64,000 nucleotides of DNA from Xanthobacter oligotrophicus (GCF_008364685.1 NZ_VTTL01000013.1:1-64000); one strand, 5' to 3'; shown: positions 33,781 through 43,747, counted from the stretch's first letter. Notes: generated by a model not told the origin, from the sequence alone. Translations and numbers: made by a program.

Positions 33781-35910
33781 TCACAGGGCGGCGACAGTGA
33801 GCCGGCGCTCCTGCTCGCGGACGGTGGCCTCGATGGCCTCTTCCTTCACGATGCCGCAGCGCACGAGATATTCGCCGATGCGCCCGTCCACGTCCGGGCG
33901 GTAATGCTCCATGGCCGCCTCGAACGCCTCGCGCTGCATCAGGCCCTTTTCCAGCAGCAGCTCGCCCAGCAGCGGCGGCGCCCGGTGGCCCTCGATGCCG
34001 GGGGTGACGCCGCGCAGCAGGCGCAGGCCGCCGTTGATCTCGCTCTCGCGGGCGATGCGCTGGACCGGCAGGTCGCCCACCGCCTCGCGCACCTCCTCGC
34101 GGGCCTTCTCGCCGAGGGGGGACGAGACCGCCACCACCAGGCGCCCGGTCTCGTCGCGGCCCACGGGCAGCAGGCGCCGGCGCACCATCAGGTCGAGGGG
34201 CAGCAGATCGTGGAACTGGCGCACCATCTGCTCGGTCACGTGGGTGCGCGGCAGGCCGGACTGGAAGGCGATGGCCTCTGCCAGGGTCTCCTCGTCCAGC
34301 CAGCCGCGGGAGACGAGGATGCGGCCGAGGGGCTGCTGGCGCTCGTCCTGCGCGGCCAGCGCCGCGTCCACGTGCTCCGGCAGCACCGCCTGCCAGGTGA
34401 GCAGCAGCTCGCCCAGCCGCTGGCGCTGCTGGCCCAGCTCCGCCTGGTCGGGAAAATCATGCATCGTCTTGTCCCAGACGATGCGGCGGCCGAACAGGGC
34501 ATTTGCGAGGAACAGCCGCCACGCCCGCACGGTGGCGGCGAAATTGACGAAATTGCCCATCACCACCCGCGGCACGGACATGAGCCCCTGCTCCCAGCCA
34601 TAGACCCGGGCGACGAAATAGAAGCGCTGGACCAGCCGCAGGGCGAAGGCCACCGCATTGGCGGTGAGCACAGCCAGCAGCCAGCCTTCCGTGGCGAAGA
34701 TGGAGGGGTAGCGCGCCGGCAGCCAGCCGAGCTTCTCGGCGGCGAGGAAGATGAGGAAGTGCGCCGCCACCACATAGGCCAGCACCGCCACGATGGAGGT
34801 GACGATGCCCTTGCGGTCGCGGAACAGGAAATATTTGGTGGCGAGGCTCCCGCGCCAGCCCATGTAGCCCCAGCCCTGGAAGGCGATGCCCAGCCCCCAG
34901 CGCGCCTTCTGCCGGTAGGAGGTGCGAAAGGTGTCGGGGAAGAATTCGCGCACGCACAGGGGCATGCGGATGACGCGCTCGATCTCGGGCCCAAAGCCGA
35001 AGAAGGTCTCGCGCGTCACCCGGTAGTCGACCGGCAGGCGGGCGATGATGGATTGCATGCGCGCCTCGGCGAGGCGCGCGCTGATGTCGTAATCCTCGGT
35101 GAGGCTGCCGGTGTTGAAGACCTCGCCGTTGCCGTCGGCGAGAAGATGCAGCATGGCCCTGCGCGAGAAGCAGGTGCCCACCCCGGCGGAGGGCACCGAG
35201 CCGGCGATGCTCTCGCGCACCACCAGGTCCTTGGCGTGCCACTCGGCGAACTCGTCCATGTAGATGCCGGCCACCAGCTCCGACCAGTGGCGCTCCAGCG
35301 ACAGCACCGGGATCTGGATCAGGTCCTTGCGCGGCAGGAGATAGTTGAAGAAGCGCAGCTCGAGGGGGTGCAGCACGTCCTCGGCGTCGTGCAGGACGAG
35401 GCCGGCGAACTCGGTGCCGGTCATCTCCTCGTGCTGGAAGATGGCGCGCACCACGGCGTTGAGGCAATCGGCCTTGTTGGTGGGGCCGGGGTTCTTCACC
35501 TCCACCCGCACCAGCTGCTTGTAGCGCCGGCGCATGCGCTCCACCTCGGCGATGGTGTCGGGATCGTTGGGGTAGGTGCCCACGAAGATCACGTAGCGCC
35601 GGTAGTCGAGTACGCTCACCATGTTCTCGATCATGGCCGCGATCACGCCGGATTCGAGCCAGGCGGGAATCATGATGGCGAGCGGCTGCTCGTCCCGCTG
35701 GTAGAGGGCGGCGGGTGTGAGCGGGCGGATGAACGGCTCGATGACGAAGCGGCGGTAGATCCGCCGCCCCCAGTACCAGGCATCGACGAACAGGTCGTCG
35801 ATGGAGGAGATCAGGATGATCACCGCCACCACCGCCGCGGCGTATTCCACCACGCGGATGTAATCGGCCAGCAGGAATGGCCAATAGAGGGACAGCCCGT
35901 CGAGGGACAT
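33781..35910 (-). CDS. nfrB: NfrB-like glycosyltransferase with C-terminal MshEN-like c-di-GMP repeats
   Basis: 709 residues. Two N-terminal hydrophobic segments lead into a GT2 domain with HDAED (174-178), TED (271-273) and the processive-synthase motif QKARW (334-338), then membrane helices at about 365-440. The C-terminal third holds MshEN-like repeats: a pair from about 498 (RLGELLL, then PLGRILVSRGWLDEETLAEAI) and a weaker pair from about 648 (LGELLLEKGL, then IGEYLVRCGI). This order is that of NfrB, the phage N4 receptor-locus synthase that makes NGR exopolysaccharide in E. coli when c-di-GMP binds its MshEN domain. It starts 19 bases after the BcsB-like gene. Confidence 0.85.
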   Translation of the reverse strand: MSLDGLSLYWPFLLADYIRVVEYAAAVVAVIILISSIDDLFVDAWYWGRRIYRRFVIEPFIRPLTPAALYQRDEQPLAIMIPAWLESGVIAAMIENMVSVLDYRRYVIFVGTYPNDPDTIAEVERMRRRYKQLVRVEVKNPGPTNKADCLNAVVRAIFQHEEMTGTEFAGLVLHDAEDVLHPLELRFFNYLLPRKDLIQIPVLSLERHWSELVAGIYMDEFAEWHAKDLVVRESIAGSVPSAGVGTCFSRRAMLHLLADGNGEVFNTGSLTEDYDISARLAEARMQSIIARLPVDYRVTRETFFGFGPEIERVIRMPLCVREFFPDTFRTSYRQKARWGLGIAFQGWGYMGWRGSLATKYFLFRDRKGIVTSIVAVLAYVVAAHFLIFLAAEKLGWLPARYPSIFATEGWLLAVLTANAVAFALRLVQRFYFVARVYGWEQGLMSVPRVVMGNFVNFAATVRAWRLFLANALFGRRIVWDKTMHDFPDQAELGQQRQRLGELLLTWQAVLPEHVDAALAAQDERQQPLGRILVSRGWLDEETLAEAIAFQSGLPRTHVTEQMVRQFHDLLPLDLMVRRRLLPVGRDETGRLVVAVSSPLGEKAREEVREAVGDLPVQRIARESEINGGLRLLRGVTPGIEGHRAPPLLGELLLEKGLMQREAFEAAMEHYRPDVDGRIGEYLVRCGIVKEEAIEATVREQERRLTVAAL

Positions 35911-35929
35911 GGCGGTGATCCTTCCTGCG

Positions 35930-38224
35930 TCAGTTGCCGCGACGACGCACGTAGGAGGCGCGGATCAGCAGCAGGAAGAACAGGGCGGCGGCGCCGACGC
36001 CGAGCGGCAGGCCCCACTCCGACGACTTCTGCCACAGGCGCTGGAGGGTGCCGGCCGGCCCGTCGGTGTCGGCCACCCGCACCGTGCCCGGCGCGGCGCC
36101 CGAGGCGCTGAGCTCGGTGAGCGTGCCATCCACGCCCACCAGGGCCACGTCGCCACGGGAGAGGCGCACCGGCTTTTCCGGCGTCATGGCCACCGGGCCG
36201 ATGCTCTGCCAGACGATGCCGCGGGCCTCATCCGCGCGCAGGGCCTGCACCAGCGCCACGTTCTTCAGCCCGGAGATGTCGAGCAGGCGCGCCTTGTCGT
36301 CGGTGCCGACGATGAGACGGTCGCCCTCTACCCGGGCCTTGGGGGTGATGCCCTGCACCGGTACGTCGAGGGCGAGGAAGGCCCCGGCGGCGCGGAAGGA
36401 AGCGCCGGGACCGGCCACCTCGAAGCTGCTGGAGCGGGCCGGGACGCCGGCAGCGGCCGCCGCCCGCACCACGCGGGGCAGGCTCGCCCTGGCGCTGGCG
36501 AGATAGGTGTCGGGCACCACGAGACGGCCACCGGAGGCCATGGCCGCGATCACGCCGAGGAAATCGCCGCCGGGGGCCGCGCCACCCAATTCGAAATGGC
36601 TGGTGGGCAGCACCGAGACCGGGAACGCCTGGGGCGTCTCGCGGCAGCGGTCGCTCACCGGCTGGCGTTGGAAAGTCACGCGCAGCACGTTGCGGGCGGC
36701 CAGCGCATAGGGCGGCACGGCGGCCGTCAGGTGCTCGGGATGGCCGGTGGCCTCCAGCCGCTTGGCGGCCAGCAGCACGTCGTTGAGGAACACCGCCACC
36801 ACCGGCTCGGAGGTGGAGGCGCCGGGGGCGGCTGCCACGTCGAGGTTGAGCCGGCTCGGCAGGGAATGACCGCCGGTGGCGGCGGCGAGATCGAAGCTGA
36901 CCACGAAGTCGCCGCGGGCCAGCACGTCGAGGTTGCCCTCGGCCGGGCCGAGGCTGGCGAGGGAAACCGCCGATGGCTTCTGCGGCACCGCGTCCACCGC
37001 GCGGATGGTCACCGCGCCGGAGGCCAGCGACGTGCGCCAGAAGCTGTCGAACAGCGCCGTCGCCTTGCCGCCGGCAGCGCCGCCCACCGCGATCACCGGC
37101 CGGCCGGCGAGAGACTGCAGGCTCACCTCGTCCGCCGCCACGGTGGCCGCGCCGAGGCTCGCCGCCTTGGCGCGCCACTCGGTGAAGGCGGCCGAGGCCG
37201 GGCCGAGGCGGGCGCCGAGAGCATCCAGCGCCCCCTTGATGGAGGTGAGGAGGCCGGCGTCCGCCACCGCCACGTCGGCGCCCAGCGGCGAGCCGGGCAG
37301 CACGAGGAGGGCGCCCAGATCCGCCGCGTCCTTGATGCGATATGTGCCGATACCGACGAAGTTCGAGAACGGCGCCACCACGCGCAGCGAGGCTGGAACG
37401 TCGAGGCCGGAGAGGTCCACTTCGTCGCCGATGGCGGGCAGTGTCTTCACCACCAAGCGCTTGCCGGCGGCTTCCAGCGCCAGCCCGAGCCGCCAGGCGG
37501 TGTCATAGGTGTCCTTGGTCAGGGTGCCCCCCGCCACCAGCAGGCTGCCCGATCCGGGCATGCCGCTCCAGGCGGTGGCAAGGTCGCGTACTGCGCCGGC
37601 CTCAAAGGAATAGGTGAAGCGGCTTTTGGGGCTGATCTTCAAGACGTTGCCGATGCCGCGCTCGTCCGCGCACAGATATTCGCCGATCACCGACGACCAG
37701 GCGGTACCGAGGCGCACGAAGCCGGTGGGGCGGGGCTTGCCATCCACCGCGACGGTCGCCGACGCGCTGCCGCTGTCCCCTTCCAGCCGGCGGGAATAGA
37801 CCGGGGTTCCGTCCACCGAGAGCACCAGGGTGGTGCGCCCGCCGTCGCCGCGCAGATACTCGCCGTCGAGGGCGATGGCCGCATCGCTCAGCGGCACGCC
37901 GGCCGGCACAGGCAGGTAGAGGTCGCGGCGCGCATCCATGCCCTGAAGCACCACCGGCCCGTCGATGCCGAGATCGGACAGGGTATAGGAGCGCGTCACC
38001 CGCGTGTCCGCCGCCCGTTCCTGGATGGCGGAGACGATCGGATCCGCCGTCTGCGCCACCGCAGGCGCGACACCAAACAGGCCAGCGATGAGGCCGGCCG
38101 GCAGCAGCGCCGCCGCGAGCCGGGCGGCGAGTGGTCGTGCGGCCCTTCCGGCAGCCATGGCGCGGCCGCGCGCCAGGAGGACGGCGGGCGGGAGAGCCGG
38201 CGCGAAAGCGGGATGGTGTCTCAT
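35930..38224 (-). CDS. BcsB-like periplasmic polysaccharide synthase partner
   Basis: 764 residues with a long basic N-terminus and signal segment (LLPAGLIAGLFGVAPAVAQ), a large beta-rich periplasmic region (YLPVPAGVPLSDAAIALDG; LNLDVAAAPG) and one C-terminal membrane helix (LPLGVGAAALFFLLLIRASY) with a basic cytoplasmic end. This is the layout of BcsB, which guides nascent glucan across the periplasm for BcsA. ATG 38224 lies one base after the wecB stop. The E. coli NGR locus has no such gene as far as I know. The nfrB gene follows directly, so the two proteins probably work together. Confidence 0.78.
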   Translation of the reverse strand: MRHHPAFAPALPPAVLLARGRAMAAGRAARPLAARLAAALLPAGLIAGLFGVAPAVAQTADPIVSAIQERAADTRVTRSYTLSDLGIDGPVVLQGMDARRDLYLPVPAGVPLSDAAIALDGEYLRGDGGRTTLVLSVDGTPVYSRRLEGDSGSASATVAVDGKPRPTGFVRLGTAWSSVIGEYLCADERGIGNVLKISPKSRFTYSFEAGAVRDLATAWSGMPGSGSLLVAGGTLTKDTYDTAWRLGLALEAAGKRLVVKTLPAIGDEVDLSGLDVPASLRVVAPFSNFVGIGTYRIKDAADLGALLVLPGSPLGADVAVADAGLLTSIKGALDALGARLGPASAAFTEWRAKAASLGAATVAADEVSLQSLAGRPVIAVGGAAGGKATALFDSFWRTSLASGAVTIRAVDAVPQKPSAVSLASLGPAEGNLDVLARGDFVVSFDLAAATGGHSLPSRLNLDVAAAPGASTSEPVVAVFLNDVLLAAKRLEATGHPEHLTAAVPPYALAARNVLRVTFQRQPVSDRCRETPQAFPVSVLPTSHFELGGAAPGGDFLGVIAAMASGGRLVVPDTYLASARASLPRVVRAAAAAGVPARSSSFEVAGPGASFRAAGAFLALDVPVQGITPKARVEGDRLIVGTDDKARLLDISGLKNVALVQALRADEARGIVWQSIGPVAMTPEKPVRLSRGDVALVGVDGTLTELSASGAAPGTVRVADTDGPAGTLQRLWQKSSEWGLPLGVGAAALFFLLLIRASYVRRRGN

Positions 38225-38225
38225 G

Positions 38226-39440
38226 TCAGTCTCTCACGAGCATGGCGGCAAGACCGGCCGGACGCCGGGGCGCGGGCACGGCGGAAGGGAAGGCGGGGGC
38301 AACGGACAGCGGTGAGAATTCCTCCACCGGCCGTCCGCACAGGCAGTCGAGGATGCGGCGACAGGCCTGCCCGTCGCCGTAAGGATTGATGCGGCCGCCA
38401 TAGGCGGCATAGGCGTGCGGATCGTCGAGCAACCGCGTGACGGCGGCGATAATGGCGGCGCGGGAGGTGCCGACCAGCTCCACCGTTCCCGCCTCCACCG
38501 CTTCCGGCCGCTCGGTCACTTCGCGCATGACCAGAACCGGCTTGCCCAGCGCCGGCGCCTCCTCCTGCACGCCACCGGAATCGGTGAGCACCAAGTGGGC
38601 ACGCTGCAGCAGCCGCTGGAACGGCAGATAGTCGAGGGGCGGCACCAGATGGATGTTGGCCCGTCCGGCCAACTCCTCGGTGACAGGCCCGCGCACATTG
38701 GGGTTGAGGTGCACCGGATAGACGATCTCCACGTCGGACCGGCCGGCGATCTCAGCCAGCGCCGCGCAGATGGAGCGGAAACCGTCGCCGAAATTCTCCC
38801 GGCGATGGCCGGTGACGAGCAGGATGCGCTTGCGGGGATCGAGCGCCGGCAGCCCCCGGTCGAGGGCGGCGGCAAGCTCCGGGTCGCCATCAATCCGGGA
38901 CTGGGTCGCCTGGAGGGCGTCGATCACGGTATTGCCGGTGACCACCACCCGGCCGGCGAGCCGCTCGGCGGCAAGGTTCGCCCCGGCGCCGGCGGTGGGC
39001 GCGAACAGGAGGTCGCTGACCAGATCCACCACCCGGCGGTTCATCTCCTCCGGGAAGGGCTGGGCGAGATCATAGGTGCGCAGGCCCGCTTCCACATGGC
39101 CCACCGGGATGCGGCGATGGAAGGCGGCCAGCGCCGCCGCCATGGCGGTGGTGGTGTCGCCATGCACCAGCACGCGATCGGGCTGGACCTGCGCCAGCAC
39201 CTGGTCGAGGCCGGTGAGCGCGCCGGCGGCAAGGCCGTTGAGCCCCTGGTTGTGGGCCATGAGGCCGAGATCGAAATCGGGGCGGATGTCGAACAGGTGC
39301 AGCACCGGGTCCAGCATCTCGCGGTGCTGGCCGGTGACGCAGACCACGGACGCGACCTCAGGCGCCCCCGCGAGGGTGCGAACCAGCGGCGCCATCTTGA
39401 TGGCCTCCGGGCGCGTGCCGAAGATCGACAGAATTCTCAA
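38226..39440 (-). CDS. wecB: UDP-N-acetylglucosamine 2-epimerase (non-hydrolysing)
   Basis: About 404 residues opening R-I-L-S-I-F-G-T-R-P-E-A-I-K-M, with VTGQHREMLDPVL, VLVHGDTTTAMAAALAA, VGHVEAGLRTYD, PEEMNRRVVD, VTGNTVIDAL, VTGHRRENFG and LTDSGGVQEEAP, all classic WecB/MnaA markers. It makes UDP-ManNAc from UDP-GlcNAc. I chose the TTG at 39440, which has CGGGGACG ahead and gives the normal N-terminus; a GTG at 39476 is possible. As the first gene of the nfrB operon it suggests a ManNAc-containing polymer, as WecB does for NGR in E. coli. Confidence 0.92.
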   Translation of the reverse strand: MRILSIFGTRPEAIKMAPLVRTLAGAPEVASVVCVTGQHREMLDPVLHLFDIRPDFDLGLMAHNQGLNGLAAGALTGLDQVLAQVQPDRVLVHGDTTTAMAAALAAFHRRIPVGHVEAGLRTYDLAQPFPEEMNRRVVDLVSDLLFAPTAGAGANLAAERLAGRVVVTGNTVIDALQATQSRIDGDPELAAALDRGLPALDPRKRILLVTGHRRENFGDGFRSICAALAEIAGRSDVEIVYPVHLNPNVRGPVTEELAGRANIHLVPPLDYLPFQRLLQRAHLVLTDSGGVQEEAPALGKPVLVMREVTERPEAVEAGTVELVGTSRAAIIAAVTRLLDDPHAYAAYGGRINPYGDGQACRRILDCLCGRPVEEFSPLSVAPAFPSAVPAPRRPAGLAAMLVRD

Positions 39441-39614
39441 GGCGCGTCCCCGGTGATTCGATTTTGGCCGTTGCACGAGCCATTATTGTCAAGGTCAAGT
39501 TTTTAGCACTGACGGAGCGTGGAACGCAATTTACCGTTGAACGGGGCTTCGTGTGGTAGGCTTGCGGGCATGCGACGGCCCCTGCACGGCCTCCGCCTTC
39601 CATGGTCACGCACT

Positions 39615-39623
39615 GTGAACAGA
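39615..39623. promoter_or_regulatory. GTGAACAGA half-site upstream of wecB, shared with the nfrA promoter
   Basis: The same nine bases form the left arm of the dyad at 57070-57105 ahead of nfrA, in the same orientation relative to the gene. A single nine-base match between two short regions could be chance. Confidence 0.2.
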
Positions 39624-39660
39624 GAAGGTTGAGCGACACTTAAGCCCAAAATCCTTTTTT

Positions 39661-39680
39661 CGCAAAATGCGAATTTTGCG
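39661..39680. other. Eight-base perfect dyad between tlpA-like gene and wecB
   Basis: CGCAAAAT-GCGA-ATTTTGCG. On the minus strand it is followed by A, not T, so it is not a terminator of the thioredoxin gene. It may be a protein-binding site. Confidence 0.35.
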
Positions 39681-39691
39681 CCCGCACGGTG

Positions 39692-40489
39692 TTACCGCAC
39701 CGGCGATGGAACCGCGCCTGTCGCCAGCGCCGCGCGCACCAGGGCCTCGGCCTCGGCGCCACCCCATTCGGCGGGTCCCGCAAGGAAACCCATCTCGCAG
39801 CCGTCGCGGTCCACGATGAGCGTGGTGGGCAGGCCGAAACCTCGTCCAACCCCGCGCAGGGCCTGAAAAGTCCTGGTCGCGGGGTCGGCGTAGAAGGCGA
39901 GGTGCTTCACCCCGATTTCGTTAAGGAAGGCGCGGGGCTTCTCGGGATCGCGGGTGTCGAGATTGACCGCCACCACCTCGAAATCCGGCCCGCCGAGGGT
40001 CGCCTGCAGGCGGTCGAGGTCCGGCATCTCCTTGCGGCAGGGCACGCACCAGGTCGCCCAAAGATTCAGCAGCACCACCCGGCCCTTGAAGTCAGCCAGC
40101 GTCACCTCCTTGCCGGTGCCGTCGGTAAAGGCGAGGGGCGGCAGGCGGCGGGGCTCGGTGGCGGGGGCGAAGGCGGCAAGGCCGCCCTTGACCAGCGGAG
40201 CGAACGCGCGCGCACGTTCCACGGTGCCCTGGCAGGCCGCATCCGCCACCTTGGACGAAGCCGGCTCCGCGGCCGGCGCGGAGGTGACCTGAGGCGCCTG
40301 TGCATTGCCGGGGAGGCGGTTCATCCCGTATAGGGCGAGCGCGCCGGCAACGGCGCCCGCCAGCGTCGCCAGCGCGACGATCGCGACGGTCCGCACGCCG
40401 GAGCCGCGCGCCCCCTTGGGAGGCGTCGCTGCCGGCCCGGTCGCCGTCTCGTCGGTTTCGGTCGCGCGGGGCTGGTCGGCTTCGGTCAT
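39692..40489 (-). CDS. TlpA-like membrane-anchored thioredoxin
   Basis: About 265 residues: a cytoplasmic tail, one membrane helix ([22 protein letters not shown]), then a periplasmic thioredoxin fold with [21 protein letters not shown] (active-site CVPC) and [11 protein letters not shown]. In Bradyrhizobium TlpA reduces periplasmic copper-centre proteins for cytochrome oxidase assembly; a similar role is likely. Start codons at 40489, 40507 and 40579 are in frame; I favour 40489. The gene is divergent from argH, and the 40507 start would overlap the argH ATG. Divergent tlpA-argH is a known order in alphaproteobacteria. Confidence 0.88.
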   Translation of the reverse strand: MTEADQPRATETDETATGPAATPPKGARGSGVRTVAIVALATLAGAVAGALALYGMNRLPGNAQAPQVTSAPAAEPASSKVADAACQGTVERARAFAPLVKGGLAAFAPATEPRRLPPLAFTDGTGKEVTLADFKGRVVLLNLWATWCVPCRKEMPDLDRLQATLGGPDFEVVAVNLDTRDPEKPRAFLNEIGVKHLAFYADPATRTFQALRGVGRGFGLPTTLIVDRDGCEMGFLAGPAEWGGAEAEALVRAALATGAVPSPVR

Positions 40490-40505
40490 CACGAGGGGAT
40501 CCGTC

Positions 40506-41894
40506 ATGAGCAACAAGATGTGGGGCGGGCGCTTTACCTCCGCCCCCGACGCCATCATGGAGGAGATCAACGCCTCCATCGGCTTCGACCAGCGTCTTTA
40601 TGCGCAGGACATCGCCGGATCCAAGGCCCATGCGAAGATGCTCGCGGCCCAAGGCATCGTGGCGGCGCAAGATGCCGACAAGATCACGGAGGGTCTAGAC
40701 ACGATCCTGTCAGAGATCGAGGCCGGCAATTTCACCTTCAGGCGCGAGCTGGAGGACATCCACATGAACGTGGAGAGCCGCCTCGCCGAGCTGATCGGGG
40801 CCTCCGCCGGCCGCCTCCACACCGCCCGCTCGCGCAACGACCAGGTGGCCACCGACTTCCGCCTCTATGTGCGCGACACATTGGATGCCCTCGACGCCCA
40901 GCTCGCCGACCTGCAGCGGGCGCTGGCCGAGAAGGCGCTGGCCCATGCCGCCACCGTCATGCCCGGCTTCACCCATTTGCAGACCGCCCAGCCGGTGACC
41001 TTCGGCCACCATCTGATGGCCTATGTGGAGATGGTGGCGCGCGACCGCGGCCGCCTCGCCGATGCGCGCAAGCGCCTGAACGAATGCCCGCTGGGCTCCG
41101 CGGCGCTCGCCGGCACCTCCTTCCCCATCGACCGGGAGGCCACGGCGAAAGCCCTCGGCTTCGATCGGCCCACCGCCAATTCGCTGGACGCCGTCTCCGA
41201 CCGCGACTTCGTCATGGAGACGCTTGCCGCCGCCTCTATCTGCGCGGTCCATCTCTCCCGCTTCGCCGAGGAGGTGGTGATCTGGACCTCGCCGTCCTTC
41301 GCTTTGGTGAAGCTCTCGGACAAGTTCACCACCGGCTCGTCCATCATGCCGCAGAAGCGCAATCCGGACGCGGCCGAGCTGGTGCGGGCCAAGGCCGGGC
41401 GCATCATCGGCGCGCTCACCGGCATCCTGGTGGTGATGAAGGGCCTGCCCTTGGCCTATGCCAAGGACATGCAGGAGGACAAGGAAGGCGCCTTCGACGC
41501 CTTCTCCGCCCTCTCGCTGGTGGTGGCGGCCTCGGCCGGCATGGTGCGTGACATCGTCCCGGACGAGAAGCGCATGGAGAAGGCGGCGGGCCAGGGCTAT
41601 TCCACTGCCACCGACCTTGCCGACTGGCTGGTGCGCGCCCTCAACATCCCGTTCCGGGAGGCCCACCACATCACCGGGCGCATCGTGGGGCTTGCTTCCG
41701 ACCGCGGCATTGCGCTGCACAAGCTGTCCCTCGACGACATGCAGGGGGTGGACCCGCGGATCACGCAGGATGTGTTCTCGGTGCTGTCCGTGGTGCGCTC
41801 CGTGCGCAGCCGGGTGAGCTATGGCGGCACCGCGCCGACCCGGGTGCGGGCGCAGGCCAAGCGCTGGCTGAAGAAGCTCGGGGTCCCGGCGTGA
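40506..41894 (+). CDS. argH: Argininosuccinate lyase
   Basis: 462 residues with [60 protein letters not shown], the signature [12 protein letters not shown] and [13 protein letters not shown]. It is a complete enzyme of the fumarase/aspartase superfamily that splits argininosuccinate to arginine and fumarate. It is the first of argH-lptM-lysA, a conserved order. Confidence 0.97.
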   Translation: MSNKMWGGRFTSAPDAIMEEINASIGFDQRLYAQDIAGSKAHAKMLAAQGIVAAQDADKITEGLDTILSEIEAGNFTFRRELEDIHMNVESRLAELIGASAGRLHTARSRNDQVATDFRLYVRDTLDALDAQLADLQRALAEKALAHAATVMPGFTHLQTAQPVTFGHHLMAYVEMVARDRGRLADARKRLNECPLGSAALAGTSFPIDREATAKALGFDRPTANSLDAVSDRDFVMETLAAASICAVHLSRFAEEVVIWTSPSFALVKLSDKFTTGSSIMPQKRNPDAAELVRAKAGRIIGALTGILVVMKGLPLAYAKDMQEDKEGAFDAFSALSLVVAASAGMVRDIVPDEKRMEKAAGQGYSTATDLADWLVRALNIPFREAHHITGRIVGLASDRGIALHKLSLDDMQGVDPRITQDVFSVLSVVRSVRSRVSYGGTAPTRVRAQAKRWLKKLGVPA

Positions 41895-42034
41895 CGCACC
41901 CTCCCCGCCCCGTGTCGCGCCCCGCGCCGTCGCCCAACTTGCAGCCCATCCTGCAGCGCGGGAGGCGGGGGCTCGCCTTTGGCGCGGCGCGGGCTATAGT
42001 GGCGGCCACCTTTTCCGGAACGGCCCAATCCGCC

Positions 42035-42385
42035 ATGCGCCCTCTTCTCGTCCCCCTCGCCCTCTGCGGCACCCTCGCCCTTGCGGCGTGTGGCGTGAAG
42101 GGACCGCTTGAGCCGCCGCCCGGCGCCCATGCCACCCCCGCGGCCACCAAGCCGGCGGTTCAGCAGGCGGCAGTCACCTCGGCCAAGCCCGGAACCAAGC
42201 CGGGCGCGGCGGCCGATGCCCCCTATATCGCCCCCACCTCGGACGGCGAGATCCTCGAAAGCGCCACCCCCCACGCGGAGTGGCAGAAAAAGAAAGCGGC
42301 CCCCGGCGCCACCACCGGCGAATCGCCGCTGCTGAAGGGCGTCACCAAGCCCGACCAGCCCTTCATCCTCGACAGCCTGCTCTGA
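42035..42385 (+). CDS. lptM: LptM-like small lipoprotein
   Basis: 116 residues. The signal LLVPLALCGTLALAAC and the motif AACGVKGPLEPP match the LptM (YifL) N-terminus, in which the acylated Cys and G-x-K-G-P-L-x-x-P bind the LptD/LptE lipopolysaccharide translocon. The rest is low-complexity Ala/Lys/Pro with an ending QPFILDSLL often seen in alphaproteobacterial members. It lies between argH and lysA, the usual place. Confidence 0.85.
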   Translation: MRPLLVPLALCGTLALAACGVKGPLEPPPGAHATPAATKPAVQQAAVTSAKPGTKPGAAADAPYIAPTSDGEILESATPHAEWQKKKAAPGATTGESPLLKGVTKPDQPFILDSLL

Positions 42386-42478
42386 GAGCAGGCCAAAAGA
42401 GGTAAAGCCTTCGCGCCCGGCGGACGGACCCCGACCGTCCCGGCCCGAACGACAGCGCGCACGGACCGCCCCCTCTCC

Positions 42479-43747
42479 ATGCACCATTTCGACTACCGCA
42501 ACGGCTGCCTCTTCGCCGAGGACGTGGACATCACCCCCCTCGCCGGCGAGGTGCACACCCCCTTCTACTGCTATTCCAGCGCCACGCTGGAGCGCCACTA
42601 CCGGGTGTTCATGGAGGCGTTCAGCGGCCGCGACGTGCTGCTGTGCTATGCCCTGAAGGCCAATTCCAACCAGTCGGTCATCGCCACCCTGGCCCGGCTG
42701 GGCGCGGGGGCGGACATCGTCTCGGCTGGCGAGCTGGCGCGCGCCCGCGCCGCCGGCGTGCCCAGCGAGCGCATCGTCTTCTCCGGCGTGGGCAAGACCC
42801 GCGAGGAAATGGCGGCGGCGCTGGACGGCGGCATCCTGTGCTTCAACGTGGAGAGCGAGCCGGAGCTTGACGCCCTCTCCGAGGTGGCGACGGCCATGGG
42901 GGTGAGCGCCCCGGTCTCCATCCGCGTCAATCCGGACGTGGACGCCAAGACCCACAAGAAAATCTCCACCGGCAAGTCCGCCACCAAGTTCGGCATTCCC
43001 ATCTCGCGGGCCCGCGAGGTTTACGACTATGCCGCGCGCCTGCCCGGCCTCGCCATCACCGGCGTGGACATGCACATCGGCAGCCAGATCACCGACATGG
43101 CGCCCTTCGACAATGCGGTGACGCTGCTGGCGGAGCTGGCGCGCGACCTGCTGGCGGCGGGCCACAAGCTGCATCACATGGATCTCGGCGGCGGGCTCGG
43201 CGTGCCCTACGCGGCGTCCGATCCAGTGCCGCCGCCGCCCAGCGCCTATGCGGAGGTGGTCAGGCGCGCCCTCGGCGACCTGAAGCTGCCCCTGGTGTTC
43301 GAGATGGGCCGCATGCTGGTGGCCAACGCCGGCATCCTCGTCACCAAGGTGATTTACGTTAAGGAAGGCGAGGGCAAGACCTTCGTGGTGGTGGACGCCG
43401 CCATGAACGACCTCATCCGCCCCACCCTCTACGAGGCCCACCACGACATCATTCCCGTCGTCGAGCCGGCGGCCGATGCGCCGCTGGTGGTGGCGGACGT
43501 GGTGGGACCGGTGTGCGAGACCGGCGATTTCCTAGCCCTCGACCGTCCGTTGCCGCGCCTGAAGGCCGGCGACCTGCTGGCGGTGATGACCGCCGGCGCC
43601 TATGGCGCAGTGCAGGCCGGCACCTACAATACCCGTCCGCTGGTGCCGGAAGTGCTGGTGCGCGGCGCGGCGGCGGCGGTGGTGCGACCGCGCCTCGAGG
43701 TGGCAGACCTCATCGCCCTCGACCGCCCCGCGCCCTGGCTGGCCTGA
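42479..43747 (+). CDS. lysA: Diaminopimelate decarboxylase
   Basis: 422 residues. The PLP Lys is in LLCYALKANSNQSVI, with HIGSQITD, the phosphate-binding GGGLGVPY, VEPAADAPLVVADVVGPVCETGDFLA and the C-terminal AYGAVQAGTYNTRPLVPEVLV. It makes lysine from meso-diaminopimelate. Third gene of argH-lptM-lysA. No clear terminator was found in the 66 bases before the convergent EAL gene. Confidence 0.97.
   Translation: MHHFDYRNGCLFAEDVDITPLAGEVHTPFYCYSSATLERHYRVFMEAFSGRDVLLCYALKANSNQSVIATLARLGAGADIVSAGELARARAAGVPSERIVFSGVGKTREEMAAALDGGILCFNVESEPELDALSEVATAMGVSAPVSIRVNPDVDAKTHKKISTGKSATKFGIPISRAREVYDYAARLPGLAITGVDMHIGSQITDMAPFDNAVTLLAELARDLLAAGHKLHHMDLGGGLGVPYAASDPVPPPPSAYAEVVRRALGDLKLPLVFEMGRMLVANAGILVTKVIYVKEGEGKTFVVVDAAMNDLIRPTLYEAHHDIIPVVEPAADAPLVVADVVGPVCETGDFLALDRPLPRLKAGDLLAVMTAGAYGAVQAGTYNTRPLVPEVLVRGAAAAVVRPRLEVADLIALDRPAPWLA

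Noticed and set aside
33904-38389. Two long plus-strand frames (33904-36111 and 35909-38389)
   Set aside because: Antisense shadows of nfrB and the BcsB-like gene with unnatural His/Gly/Arg content.
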